A stretch of 31,314 nt of DNA from Amphimedon queenslandica (taxonomy: Eukaryota; Porifera; Demospongiae; Haplosclerida; Niphatidae): assembly GCF_000090795.2 (NCBI RefSeq), contig NW_003546266.1, forward strand, positions 173,709-205,022. The letters run 5' to 3'. Shown here piece by piece: positions 1-8,654 of the stretch (its first letter is position 1; each line of letters starts with the position of its first letter). Under the pieces are notes generated by a model, which did not search any database, had not been told where the DNA came from, and worked only from the letters and a program-made list of their open reading frames with translations. The position numbers were made by a program, and so were the translations under genes.

Positions 1-428
1 TACTTCCAGTGGATCGTTGAATGTTGCAACTGCTACCAGTACTAGGATCTGATTGAGGGCCAAGTGGGGGTCTTTTGCTGTAACCACTTCTACTTGATGA
101 GGGTGGCTGATAATTGGTAGTCGGCAAGGCCTTCTGGCCGGGCCAGTGGTGGCAGTTCCTGGGCTGGTTTTTTTTATCAATGAGGTCTATTCCTTTGCCA
201 CTATCACTTATAACCTGCCTGACAGCATTATTGACCATGTTTGTTAGGCTGTTGACAGATTTTCAGAATATACAATATAAATATTTGATAATGTAAAAAA
301 ATTATTACTTCAAGTCAATTATACCATTTCTCTTTTTGCCACGCTTTCAACCTGTGCTTGTAGGTTAACTCTCTCGCCTTTACTAATTTTAATGTTTTTA
401 TAATGCGTTTTGCTAGTGATTTAGCCAT
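1..428 (-). CDS. Two-exon gene, 5' part, runs off the left edge
   Basis: Seen: on the minus strand an ATG at 428-426 opens a 34-codon reading frame (MAKSLAKRIIKTLKLVKARE...) ending two bases into a codon at a GTATAA donor (exon 428-325). A 76-base intron (324-249) ends in the acceptor tgtcaacag. Exon 2 (248-1) continues in the same frame without a stop to the window edge. The split codon becomes TGC, so the junction keeps the frame. The N-terminus is strongly basic (Lys/Arg-rich); exon 2 is polar and Ser/Pro/Gly-rich, with PPSSSRSG and several Cys/His around its middle (NCHHWPGQK). I do not recognise the family. A TATA box and YY1-like motif lie upstream. Two short out-of-frame upstream ATGs (494, 457) precede the chosen start, so the start is not certain. 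The short intron fits sponge gene structure. Function is unknown. Confidence 0.6.
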
Positions 429-485
429 GATAAGAACAGTGCCAGTGCTGGAGCCATTTTGTTATTTTCAAATTTCATTCAATCT

Positions 486-521
486 GGCCGCCATATTGTG
501 CCCAGGGCACCTCCTTTTATA
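486..521 (-). promoter_or_regulatory. Core promoter: TATA box and YY1-like ATGGCGG element
   Basis: Read on the minus strand, TATAAAAGG lies at 521-513 and AATATGGCGGCC at 497-486, about 25 bases further on, where transcription from a TATA box would be expected to begin. The second motif matches the YY1-type element often placed just downstream of animal start sites. It sits 58 bases ahead of the ATG of the left-edge gene, which supports that gene call. The ATG inside the motif opens only an 8-codon upstream frame. Confidence 0.55.
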
Positions 522-611
522 CTGTGATCGACGGAAGCGATTTCATGACGTTGCGTGAATGGTTTTATAGTGCACCTTCTTGTTTAAATGACTAACTTTC
601 ATTGAAGCAGT

Positions 612-689
612 GACAGTGATGATGATGACAATGAACTACCAAAGGTGAATTTTCTAAGAAACAAGAATAAAAAGAAAGATCAAATTTAA
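612..689 (+). CDS. Candidate terminal exon, acidic then basic tail
   Basis: Seen: after a possible acceptor (cattgaagcag at 600-610) the plus strand reads DSDDDDNELPK and then NFLRNKNKKKDQI before TAA. An acidic run followed by a lysine-rich tail is a composition common in the C-termini of nuclear proteins. A GT (aaag|gtgaat) inside the frame could also act as a donor. No upstream exon on the plus strand was found in the short space before the divergent minus-strand gene, so this may be a stray or duplicated exon. Short length keeps confidence low. Confidence 0.25.
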   Translation, partial: DSDDDDNELPKVNFLRNKNKKKDQI

Positions 690-1988
690 AACAATGAAGA
701 CTGTGTAACAACTAAAGTAAAAAATACTAGTAAAAAGTAACTAACAAATGTTAAAGGTTTATATATATCATCTTATTTTTTAGGACACAAAACAAGGTAG
801 ATAGTTGAAAAACCTTTCAGTTAAAAGTGCGCAAAAACAAACCCAATTTACACTATTAACATTAAATTGATCACGTCTTTAAAAGAATATTATTACTAAA
901 TGTGTTGTCACTTTTACAGAAACTAATGTAGTAAATTTACAATTAATAAAACAGACAAACCTCATGTGCCTGTTGGATAGCAATTGACAAAAGGTCTCAG
1001 AAAAGGTCAAAAACATAACTGTACATTAATCATATCTACATGAATGAATTAGAACATTAACACCAATTGTTAAAGGTACAAAATTTAAAATAGGTGCTTC
1101 TAACTACAGTAGTGGCCCTACATGAACAAGTATGCCTGCCATTACATTTACAAAGAAATTAACTTCTTTAACTGAAATGGTGACTGCATAAAGCGTGCAT
1201 TACTTCACAAATGTACACTACAAACAATGCTGATAACACAATATGCATCGAACTTATCACAACAATTGGCTTTTAAAAATACATGTGTAAAGCATATGAC
1301 CTAGAAGAACTGCCATAATTTCTTTTTTTGCATTAAAAACAATAGTAATAGATCGTAGACAATTATAGCAAAACGTGAGATGTGCGTTTAAGTTGTAAAA
1401 ATTAACATTATATATACTGTCATTTAGTTTATCAATACTTAAGAGAAACACATGAAGAAGAAAAGCATACAAAAAAGACAGAAATACACCGAATAAATAC
1501 TATTTATGAGGGTGAGAGACAAGTGCCCTTGCTAGATTATACAAACTATTGCTATAATATTTTGCAGTTCTCATGAGATGGCAAAGTTGGTGCTAAGTAT
1601 ATCCATGGAATTTCAAAGTATATTCATTGTTATACCGTAAATAGAGTAAAATTTTCCCAGTGCCCTTTTGAAGTCCTACTTCCAATGGTTGTCTATGGAG
1701 TGATCGTGAAAAGAGCTTATTATCCAAAAACTGCTGTATTTATTCGATACAGGTAAAGTGTTACAGCTTACTTACCATCATCCAGTGTCCATAGTTAGCT
1801 AATGCACTTTAACAAGTGCCACTGGAAGATATAAAAGCTAAGATACTACTGTCTCCCATTCTATTCTTAGTAAATAAGAGACTCCAAAATGTCAGCAGGA
1901 AAATTTTACTTTATTTACAGTATCACAATCAATATACTCAAAATTCTATGAATATACATAGGACCAACTGGACTATAGTTTAATGGTG
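690..1988. other. AT-rich stretch with no supported feature
   Basis: Only short, unsupported open frames occur here on both strands. I see no splice-linked coding, no terminal repeats and no RNA gene. Confidence 0.5.
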
Positions 1989-3170
1989 ACACAATTAAAG
2001 TGCAAAAAAGCTAAACTGTTATAGCTTCAATAGTACATGCAGAAACGTTTCAAATTTTCTATTGTTCAAAAAAGGTTTGACAAAAAAACACATTGATTCT
2101 GTAACATAACATGAAACATCTGTACATTCCAATCCTGTATATGAACCATGAGACAGAGTTTCTATACAAATAAAATACATATATGTGACTAGGAACACAG
2201 TGAATCAGTAAAGTAAGCATTTCATCATAGCAGTGAGAGTAAGAGAATGCATATAGTTCTTGAGTTGAGTGAAATAAGTTAACGTATCAAAAAATAACTG
2301 TAAACTGTAGAGTCTATGATAGGAGAAATTGGAGGAAAGAAACAAGAAAAGAAAGACAAAACTATAATCTAATTGTTATCACTACAGCAATAGAAAAAAA
2401 AGTTCATTAGAAAAATAATTTTATGTAAAAATCTAGACATGGTCATGCATTTTATCATAAATATAAAGAGTCAGAAACACCAAAAAGGGAAAGGATTCAA
2501 TATTATGCAATACTTGAAATGTAAATGTAAATGCACAGTAATAGAAAGTTTTGAAATGCAGATCTATACAGCAAAATAAATAATAAAGAACAGAAACATT
2601 CATAATGATTATAAATATGAAAAAAGTCTACCTTGTATTGTCATAAGCCTAATTGCATACAATAATGACTTATTAAAAAAGACTCGAATATACAATTAGC
2701 AAACAATATTTTACTTTTGTCCTTTTTATAATGTGTTTTGTCACCATATTGTTCATATTTGATTCTGTATAATTAATTATTTTAATGTCATTTGTACGTC
2801 AATCATTAACAACCGTATAATGGGAAATTTTGGTGGGAATTAAAGTAGGCAAATTTGGTACTTTGACAGCCTTTTGCCAGCCATTATACTCATGGTCAAT
2901 GGCTTGTGGCCAGTAATACACCAAATTAAAAATTAAAATTTGCCAATCACCAAAATCTTGCAATTCATCAATCACCAAAATCTAGCAATTAACCAAATTG
3001 GAAGTCCCTCAAAATTTCCTGCTATTTGTAACCTGCTATTATCGTATTTGTTAAGAGCAATATATTGAAAGTTCCTTTTCCCTACAGTACTTAGACGAAG
3101 ATGTCGTCTGGTTACAGAGGAACTTCTATATTAGCAAACAAAAATAAAGAAATGACTGTGTATGCCAGCG
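1989..3170 (+). repeat. Dispersed direct repeat, copy 1 (with nested MITE)
   Basis: This segment aligns by eye, in the same orientation, with 28476-29511. Matching landmarks in order: cacaattaaagtgcaaaa / cacaattgaagtacaaaa; tgtgactaggaacacagtga / tgtgactaggaaaggagtga; atcaaaaaataactgtaaac / atcaaaaaataacggtaaac; attgcatacaataatgac / attgcatacaataaggac; gtatttgttaa; and agaaatgactgtgta / agaaatgattgtgta at the right end. Matching is patchy with indels, so the copies are old. No coding capacity or terminal inverted repeat of the whole unit was found, so its class is unknown. Confidence 0.65.
2811..3029. mobile_element. Nested MITE inside the dispersed repeat
   Basis: The other copy of the repeat (near 29405) lacks this roughly 220-base block: there 'cattaac' is followed almost at once by 'taacctactatta', while here the same flanks are separated. 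The insert has imperfect inverted ends, ggaaattttggtggga (2823-2838) against the complement of tccctcaaaatttcct (3005-3020). It also holds two near-identical tandem units built on caccaaaatctNgcaatt near 2948 and 2972. No protein is encoded, which fits a non-autonomous DNA transposon. The target duplication could not be fixed. Confidence 0.55.
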
Positions 3171-3248
3171 TAAAGTGTCAACTTCACTATGACAGCACAT
3201 GCCTCATGTATTCACCATGTCACAGCATGTGCTAAAAGAGCATTCAAC

Positions 3249-3329
3249 ATGTCGTGGCGACGCTACCTGCCTTGCTTCGAAAAAGTGAAGCCTCAGCCTG
3301 ATTTGTGTGCCACTGAGGTAACTGAGGTA
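3249..3329 (+). CDS. Candidate first exon or 26-codon ORF
   Basis: ATG TCG TGG CGA CGC opens a short frame (MSWRRYLPCFEKVKPQPD...) with base composition richer in GC than its surroundings. After 23 codons it meets gag|gtaactgag, a plausible donor at 3317/3318, then a second gagGTAACT copy and a stop. No partner exon in frame could be assigned. It could be an upstream exon linked to the transposon gene at 3467, or chance. Confidence 0.22.
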
Positions 3330-3466
3330 ACTTAGTACTGTAGTAACACAAGTATGTTACTTATTATTTTTAGGAAATGCGAAAGGCACTAGATCACTGA
3401 AGTCTTGTTAAAAAGAAAAGGATGTATTAAAAGAGCCATAATTATTGTTAAAAGGGCTGTATACTG

Positions 3467-4633
3467 ATGCAGCAAATAATTACAATCCATCACACAACAA
3501 GGCCACTTGCCATGTTAAATCTTCCACTATATAGCATTGATTATGCTCAAGTGGTAACATCTGATGACATTGAAGTGTATATACCTTGCTCACTTGTTCA
3601 ATGGGTTCACAATCCTTCAAGTCCACTACAAGCAGGTCCAACTTTTTTCTTACTCCCAGAAAGAGAAGATGATTATCTACTCTTGCTCCCAGGAAATGTG
3701 GGATATTTGGGGTGTGCTGTGCTGCTATCCCTCAAAAGGTTAATTTCTTGATCGATGAATCATTCAACACTGGTAAAAATGAGATCCTGTCATAAGCATG
3801 GTACACTTTTATTTTAAGAATCATGACCTTAACTCAGTCAATATCCATTTCAATGCTGACAACTGCACAGGGCAAAATAAAGTAAAAGTTATTGAAATAA
3901 GCATAATGCATGCACAACAATATAACATTTAAAATGTAATTGTTTATTTATTGTAGTACCTCTTATGGAGTGTAATCACAGGACTTAATGCATCCAATTC
4001 AGTATCCTTTCTGCCAGTTAGGCACAAAATTTTCTCCAGATTGGTGCTTCGGCCTTTTAAAGCAAACTTTCCATAAAGCAGAGGCGGACTCATTGGATGA
4101 CTTTGTTCAACAATTATCTGCTGTTAACAAAGCCCAACCAGTAGGAAGTGGCAAAGGTGAACTCATTGTAGAAACATTAGAGTGGTCAAGTGACTTTGCT
4201 ACATTATTCAAGAAAGTAAAAGGCATCAAAGTCTTTCAATTTTTTTTTAGTGCAACTTCACCTGGATTTGTTGCAGCCCCACAATATGTAGATGGCCCTG
4301 TCACAATTCAATTTGCTGAAAGAAGATGCTCAAATAATGGAAGATGATCTACCTAATGTATTACTTTGGGTATGTCAAGTGAAAGGAAATGGTACCTTTA
4401 TAAAAAATAGTTTATACAAATGGAAAGATGAAACCTGCCCACTTCCTGATGCATCTCGACCAACGAGACTATCCCAACAATTAACACTAGATGTAGATGA
4501 TCCACCAGACCTCACAATAGATATTGAAGTACCGCATTCTCCAAGGCAATCTTTAGAACCACCTGCAACACAAAGAAAATGTGGCAATTGTGGTTGATTC
4601 AGTCGTAATAGAACTTGTCCATGCAATCAGTAA
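3467..4633 (+). pseudogene. Decayed DUF7869-type transposon gene, with a retained intron
   Basis: Seen: fragments in several plus-strand frames give the ordered motifs of this family: NFLIDESFNTGK (about 3741-3777), then HFNADNCTGQNK ending at 3882, then YLLWSVITGLN from 3957, TKFSPDWCFGLLKQTF (about 4024-4071), a middle region around SATSPGFVAA, and a C-terminal cysteine cluster CGNCG...RNRTCPC (4581-4624). Known: proteins with (A)DNC-x-GQNKN followed by GHTKF-x-PDWCFG are widespread in cnidarians, sponges and arthropods, usually many copies per genome, with an RNase-H-like transposase core; the DNC Asp is a presumed catalytic residue. Between GQNK and YLLW lies a 74-base GT-AG intron (3883-3956). 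Frameshifts near 3740, 4023 (two bases missing in GHTKF) and 4310, and stops, make it non-functional. The family name is from memory of motifs. Confidence 0.7.
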
Positions 4634-4691
4634 ATGAATAACAGAAATGAGTTTTTGTAATGCACATGCTATTAATTCGCTGTCAACAAGA

Positions 4692-4940
4692 GAGGAACTA
4701 GCTTGTCAACAACAAACAGACTAGTGATCCCCTAAAGCAGGAGTGGAACTAGTTAGAACACCGAACACTCAAATCCTGAAACAGGAGTGGAATTAGGTTG
4801 AATGTCAATTATTCAAACTATTGATCCCCTAAAGGAGAGGAACTCGTTTGTAAAGCTAACACATACCAACTATGGATCCCTTTTTTAAAAACAAAGGTGT
4901 GGAACTAGTATGTGCATGAAACGTCAACATAAACACGTTT
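4692..4940 (+). repeat. Degenerate tandem repeat after the DUF7869 relic
   Basis: Five units start at about 4692, 4743, 4787, 4837 and 4899 (spacing 44-62 bases). Each begins G(A/T)GGAA(C/T)T(A/C)G, and three of them contain (a)ctat/agt-GATCCC followed by an A-rich run. The array begins roughly 60 bases after the last recognisable codons of the transposon relic, so it may be a subterminal repeat of that element. Confidence 0.55.
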
Positions 4941-6021
4941 TTTTTAACATTTTCTTGTGTATAAAGGAACTAAATTACTGCAAACTTTGATTACATATTT
5001 TACACCACTAGAACAGTGGATGCAACTTCTAATAAATAGGTTTAGAGAAAATTCAGTGTTATTGAAGGTACATGCATCTCACATTGATTCAAAGATATTT
5101 AGTAATGGTGCAATTACTTATAACTTCTAAGAATTTAATCTAGATTTACCATGCAATGTTATCAAAAACAAAATTATTATTATAACAAAATATCATAATA
5201 TCACATAATATCAGTAGAAGTATAGTTAATATGTCATTGTCTGAATTTAAAAGGAGCCTATATATTGAGGGTATAAAGCATAAGGTTAATATACAGGTCA
5301 TACACCGAAATCACATGAAATTGATCTACAAAACCACCAGCTTCAAGATAACTAAAAACTCGAAATGTAAATTCTGTTATTTTGTAAGAAAGAGAGATAA
5401 CCATTAGGTATACATTGTTCTGCATGTATCTTTTGTTCCTTCATTGACCATCTCTCTCCCTCATTCATCTCCTTACAGTGTAGGTTTTCATTCAGAAACT
5501 TTTGTGGGTGGACTCTGAACTGTGCTAGTTTTTGCATACATGTACATGATATATCAATGACAATGAGCATGAAGGGGGGAAAACTAATGTGGGGGGAAAA
5601 TCTCAGTGCCCCCTCCCTAAAAAACCCTGTAGTGATAATTGGTTTCTCTCCAAGTTGCATTTGTTTCTAACATGATACTGATGATGAGGAAATAAACCTA
5701 AAAGAGAGACACTTCCTGCAACAGGTACGCACATACGAGTCTTTTTGTTATATTAGTTTATAAATCAAACAGGTTATTCCCCTTGTGTCTTACATGTGTC
5801 CAGAAGGTGTTGAGCATACTTGACCACTTGAGGAGCACCACATTCCTCATCCTACAAGGAGTAGTGCCACCACTTTATGGGAACACAAATACAGTGTGTT
5901 CTCCCAAATGTTTGCATAATTATGCGCATTGACATTTCTCTACATAGTTCCAACTTAAAACATTAAAAATGAATTAACAGTTTCGTTCAGATTAAGTGAT
6001 CCGTTCTATTTTCCAGCACCA
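4941..6021. other. No supported feature
   Basis: AT-rich sequence with a low-complexity G-rich patch near 5576-5600. The one longer minus-strand open frame (5352-5660) shows no recognisable motif and no splice support, so it is not called. Confidence 0.45.
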
Positions 6022-6246
6022 CTATTGTCCCTTGTCTGTAGCACAACTGTCCAGCTTCCTCCTCTTCCTCTCCAATTGCTCTTGAGCTTCTAATATTCGT
6101 TTTGCGCAAGCTTCTCTTGCTTGACTAATGATTTAAGGATCAGTTGGTGATAAACAACGTGGAATAGACCTACTTAGAGCAGCAGATCTGCTTCTTGAAC
6201 CAGATATATGCTCACTAATCAGACTACCATTGTACATAATGTCATG
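6022..6246 (-). pseudogene. Broken coding fragment with a charged helical tail
   Basis: On the minus strand a frame reads MYNGSLISEHISGSRSRSA..., is cut by one stop near 6130, then continues in the same frame as SQAREACAKRILEAQEQLER, ending KRKLDS...KGQ before a stop at 6024-6022. The second half is a strongly amphipathic, Glu/Lys/Arg-rich likely helix. It lies just downstream of the hAT transposase relic on the same strand but does not resemble a hAT dimerisation domain. It may be a remnant of another transposon or host gene. Function unknown. Confidence 0.35.
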
Positions 6247-6349
6247 TTTTCTTTATATTCCTTCCATCCACTTTTGAAGGGGCAATTGTCCCACATAAAT
6301 GGCGGACCATTCTTATTCAAAAGCAGATACTCCAGACAATCTTTATCTG

Positions 6350-6999
6350 TCAACACAATGCTTTATGCTTCCTATCTTTAGCAAAAAAATGAGCTACTAT
6401 CCCCAAAAATGATTCTGTCGTGCCCTTCTTTGTCCATATATCACAACAGAAGTGAATCTTTGGAGCAAAGGCTAGCTTTTCTTGAATATTACTTTTCATG
6501 ATATCTAGTAAACTGGCTATTTTTTTTTGATTGGTCCTCTTCCAGGTGGTAGATAACAAGGCTGGAGTTCAAGTAAGAGATCACGAAACTCCAAATTTTC
6601 AACTAAACTATAGGGTACATTTGCTGTTCCAATGAACAATGCAAGCTTGCGTGTTATATCCTTGTATCTTATGCTGTCCTTAGAAAGAGTTTGGACGTGT
6701 AACATAGATGTGATTGCAGCAGCCTGTCTTGACTTAGATTTTGCTATTGATGTTTCATTAGTTTCAACCCTTCTTGCTTTCTCTTCATCTATCACCATAC
6801 GATACTCATCTTTATGACACTTTAGGTGTTGTTTGAGATTTGTAGGATTCTTTCCTTTGACCCTAGCTCCACACTCTCTTTCTTCATTCCTGATGGTACA
6901 AACACTCTCATTGCTTTTTTGGTCATACGTAAAATGATTCCATACAGAGCTTCTTTTTGGTCTTCCCTCAGGTCTCCTAGTTTCAACAATCATAGCCAT
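6350..6999 (-). pseudogene. hAT transposase with BED zinc finger, truncated and frameshifted (hAT-A)
   Basis: Seen: from ATG 6999 a 160-codon frame has a BED-type finger: W20, F23, C34, C43, H58, H62 (NLKQHLKCH). Residues 100-160 match the usual hAT/ZBED segment before the catalytic core (RKLALFIGTANVPYSLVENL). The frame stops after GPIKKK at an A9 run (6520-6528 on the plus strand). In the -1 frame the sequence continues KKIASLLDIMKSN to CDIWTKKGTTESFLGIVAHF, the hAT core motif with its first catalytic Asp, and ends at 6350. The rest of the core and the dimerisation domain are missing. Known: such proteins cut and paste DNA in the nucleus; many animal ZBED genes derive from them. The A9 break could be a lost base, an assembly homopolymer error, or less likely programmed -1 slippage, since AAAAAAA is slippery. 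Confidence 0.8.
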
Positions 7000-7189
7000 T
7001 TTTATCCAGGTGCTATATTTTACTGCTGTACCAGACTACCAGAACACTGAGACTAGCACATGTATAATTTATACCTGACATGCATGTGACATGCTGATGA
7101 GGACAGTTGTTATTTTTGCAACAAGCCTGGCACTATCTTACTATCAAATAGATCAGGGTTTTAGTTTTATTTCTACCATTATTATTTGT

Positions 7190-7389
7190 TACAGTTAGTT
7201 TTGAAGCATTGAAGTTAAGTATAGTTAGTTTATAGTTAGTTATGAAGGGGTAAAAATTTTTAGTTAGTTTATAGTTAGTTATTTTTGTGTAAACATTGTT
7301 TTAGTTAGTTATAGTTAGTTAACTAAAAGTCAACAAGGCCCAACTAAAAGTATTATTAGTTTTAGTTTTAGTTAACTAAAACAACACTA
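7190..7389 (-). repeat. Subterminal tagttagtt array and putative end of hAT-A
   Basis: About 200 bases packed with tagttagtt, tttagttagtt and, nearer the end, complementary aactaaaa blocks, ending ttttagttaactaaaacaacacta at 7389. Read inward on the minus strand the end is tagtgttgttttagttaact, closely matching the plus-strand end at 8519 (tagtgttggttttagttaac). hAT transposons commonly carry short terminal repeats starting YAGNG plus subterminal repeats that bind the transposase, and this array lies in front of the hAT-A reading frame. The other end of hAT-A was not found. Confidence 0.55.
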
Positions 7390-7705
7390 GTAGCACCATA
7401 ATTATCAAAATTATCCTTTTAAAAGATTATTTTTATAAACGCATAAATAGGTGTGACGTACATGTAGAAATAAACAAACATTCTCAACTGAATTACGTTG
7501 GGCTCGTTGTTGCTTGCCCCAGTCAGTTATTTAAACTATTTGCATAAAGGTAGCATAATGAATGAAAAACAGCAATAATACATAGCGGGCAGGTAATGAC
7601 AAATATGGAATCAAATTGCAATGGCCTAAAAGTTATCACAAACCAAATACAGGCAACAACACTAAAAGTTCAAAACAAAAAGTTATGAATTATTATAGAA
7701 TAAAA

Positions 7706-7990
7706 GATGGTCCTCAAAGCAGCCTCCTCCTGGATGCTCCACAACACACCGGTGAGTTACACAGACTCCATAGCTGGAACAGTGGCTTGGACTGGACTCC
7801 CAATGATGGTCCTCCAAGAAAATTCTTATCTCGACTTTATGCTTCACTACACACAAGTGAGTCTACAGCTGGAACAGTGGCTTGGACTGCACTTCCAATG
7901 ACGGTCCTCAAAGCAGCCTCCTTTCTGAATGCTTCACTACACACCGGTGCGTTATAGTGTTGAAGGAACAGTGGACTCAATGGACTGAAT
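7706..7990 (+). repeat. Minisatellite, three units of about 96 bases
   Basis: Units begin ga(t/c)ggtcctc at 7706, 7805 and 7900 and contain tgcttcactacacac-type and agctggaacagtggcttgga-type blocks; the third is incomplete and decays after about 7965. The array is clearly richer in GC than its flanks and stays open in two plus-strand frames, which explains the open frames there. I see no protein motif in the repeats, so I treat it as a tandem repeat and not a gene. Confidence 0.65.
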
Positions 7991-8021
7991 CCCAGGGCCT
8001 GATTACTCTCACTGCTTCATT

Positions 8022-8084
8022 TGCGCATGTGCAGGCTAATGAAAGTTGCGTATGCGCCAGTAGCTGAGAAATTGCGTATGCGCA
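8022..8084. promoter_or_regulatory. Cluster of three NRF-1-like palindromes
   Basis: TGCGCATGTGCA (8022-8033), TGCGTATGCGCC (8047-8058) and TGCGTATGCGCA (8073-8084) each differ by one or two bases from the NRF-1 consensus YGCGCAYGCGCR. Three in 63 bases in AT-rich DNA is unlikely by chance. A short spliced-looking frame begins 63 bases downstream, so this could be a promoter; it could also be decayed tandem repeat. Confidence 0.4.
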
Positions 8085-8146
8085 ATTGCTCTAATAGTAT
8101 CACTGACTCTCCTACTGTCAATTTTAATATCCCTGGTCCCCCTTAG

Positions 8147-8282
8147 GTCAAGGAGCAGGAGCTGCATCTTTCCTCCTGTATTTTGTTAAGCAGTAAGTTT
8201 AAAAGATACGTAGCTTTGTGGTTAATTATCTAATGATAAAACAAGTCACTGAGTTGTCTTTTGTAGTTACTCAGCGCCGTAA
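8147..8282 (+). CDS. Possible small terminal exons of an unidentified gene
   Basis: A 46-base block (8147-8192) lies between the acceptor ctggtcccccttag and the strong donor gtaagt and reads QGAGAASFLLYFVK. A 74-base intron with a good acceptor (gttgtcttttgtag) leads to 8267, where the frame continues HYSAP and stops at 8280-8282. Splice sites, phase and intron length agree, but the peptide is tiny, the upstream exon (which must supply one base) was not found, and no family is recognised. Confidence 0.22.
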
Positions 8283-8341
8283 TCAGGTAATTCATTTTTT
8301 GTGGTAGGTTACTCCTTCAGTCATTTATGCCCTTCATAAAT

Positions 8342-8458
8342 GAGGAAACTTGTTGCTAGGAACATTTGTGATTATTTTAATCTAAGCAATATGTTACCAA
8401 AAACATGAAGATGTATTTTTGGCAGCATGTTGCTTGGTGACTAACAACAAGTTGCCTC
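8342..8458. repeat. Short inverted-repeat unit, possible mini-MITE
   Basis: gaggaaacttgttgct (8342-8357) pairs with the complement of aacaacaagttgcctc (8443-8458), 14 of 16 bases. The roughly 117-base unit is non-coding. Related gttgctaNNagcaac-like words occur at 21153 and 25882, so this may be a small dispersed family. Confidence 0.35.
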
Positions 8459-8518
8459 GTCTTCTTTTACTCATTTGGGTGGGTGGCAGTGAAGGATATG
8501 GTCGCAATCCATGCAGGC

Positions 8519-8640
8519 TAGTGTTGGTTTTAGTTAACTATAACTCGAATACCTGTTGCTTTTGTTTGCTGAAATCAAGTTAGTTGATTTTAGGGTTTTA
8601 GTTTACCTTCCAGCGTTTTGTCTTCTTCAATCTCAGTAGT
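8519..8640 (+). repeat. Putative left end of hAT-B
   Basis: The sequence tagtgttggttttagttaac at 8519-8538 matches the inverted end at 7389 for about 20 bases, and is followed by further ttagttgatttt / gttttagtttacc words. It lies immediately beyond the 3' end of the hAT-B transposase relic, as expected for a terminal repeat. The flanks of the two ends (8511-8518 atgcaggc; 7390-7397 gtagcacc) differ, so they are not the two ends of one insertion. Confidence 0.5.
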
Positions 8641-8654
8641 CTTTTTCTTCTTCA

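Noticed and set aside
114..296. Open frame on the plus strand at the left edge
   Set aside because: It is the shadow of the minus-strand exon 248-1, which has splice sites, phase and a promoter.
5352..5660. 102-codon minus-strand open frame
   Set aside because: No motif, no splice support, and composition follows a low-complexity patch.
6517..6559. Programmed -1 frameshifting as the firm explanation of the hAT-A break
   Set aside because: The element is truncated anyway, and a lost A or homopolymer error explains the break more simply; kept as a question.
7616..8067. Three overlapping plus-strand open frames
   Set aside because: They are produced by the 96-base minisatellite being open in more than one frame; no protein motif was seen.
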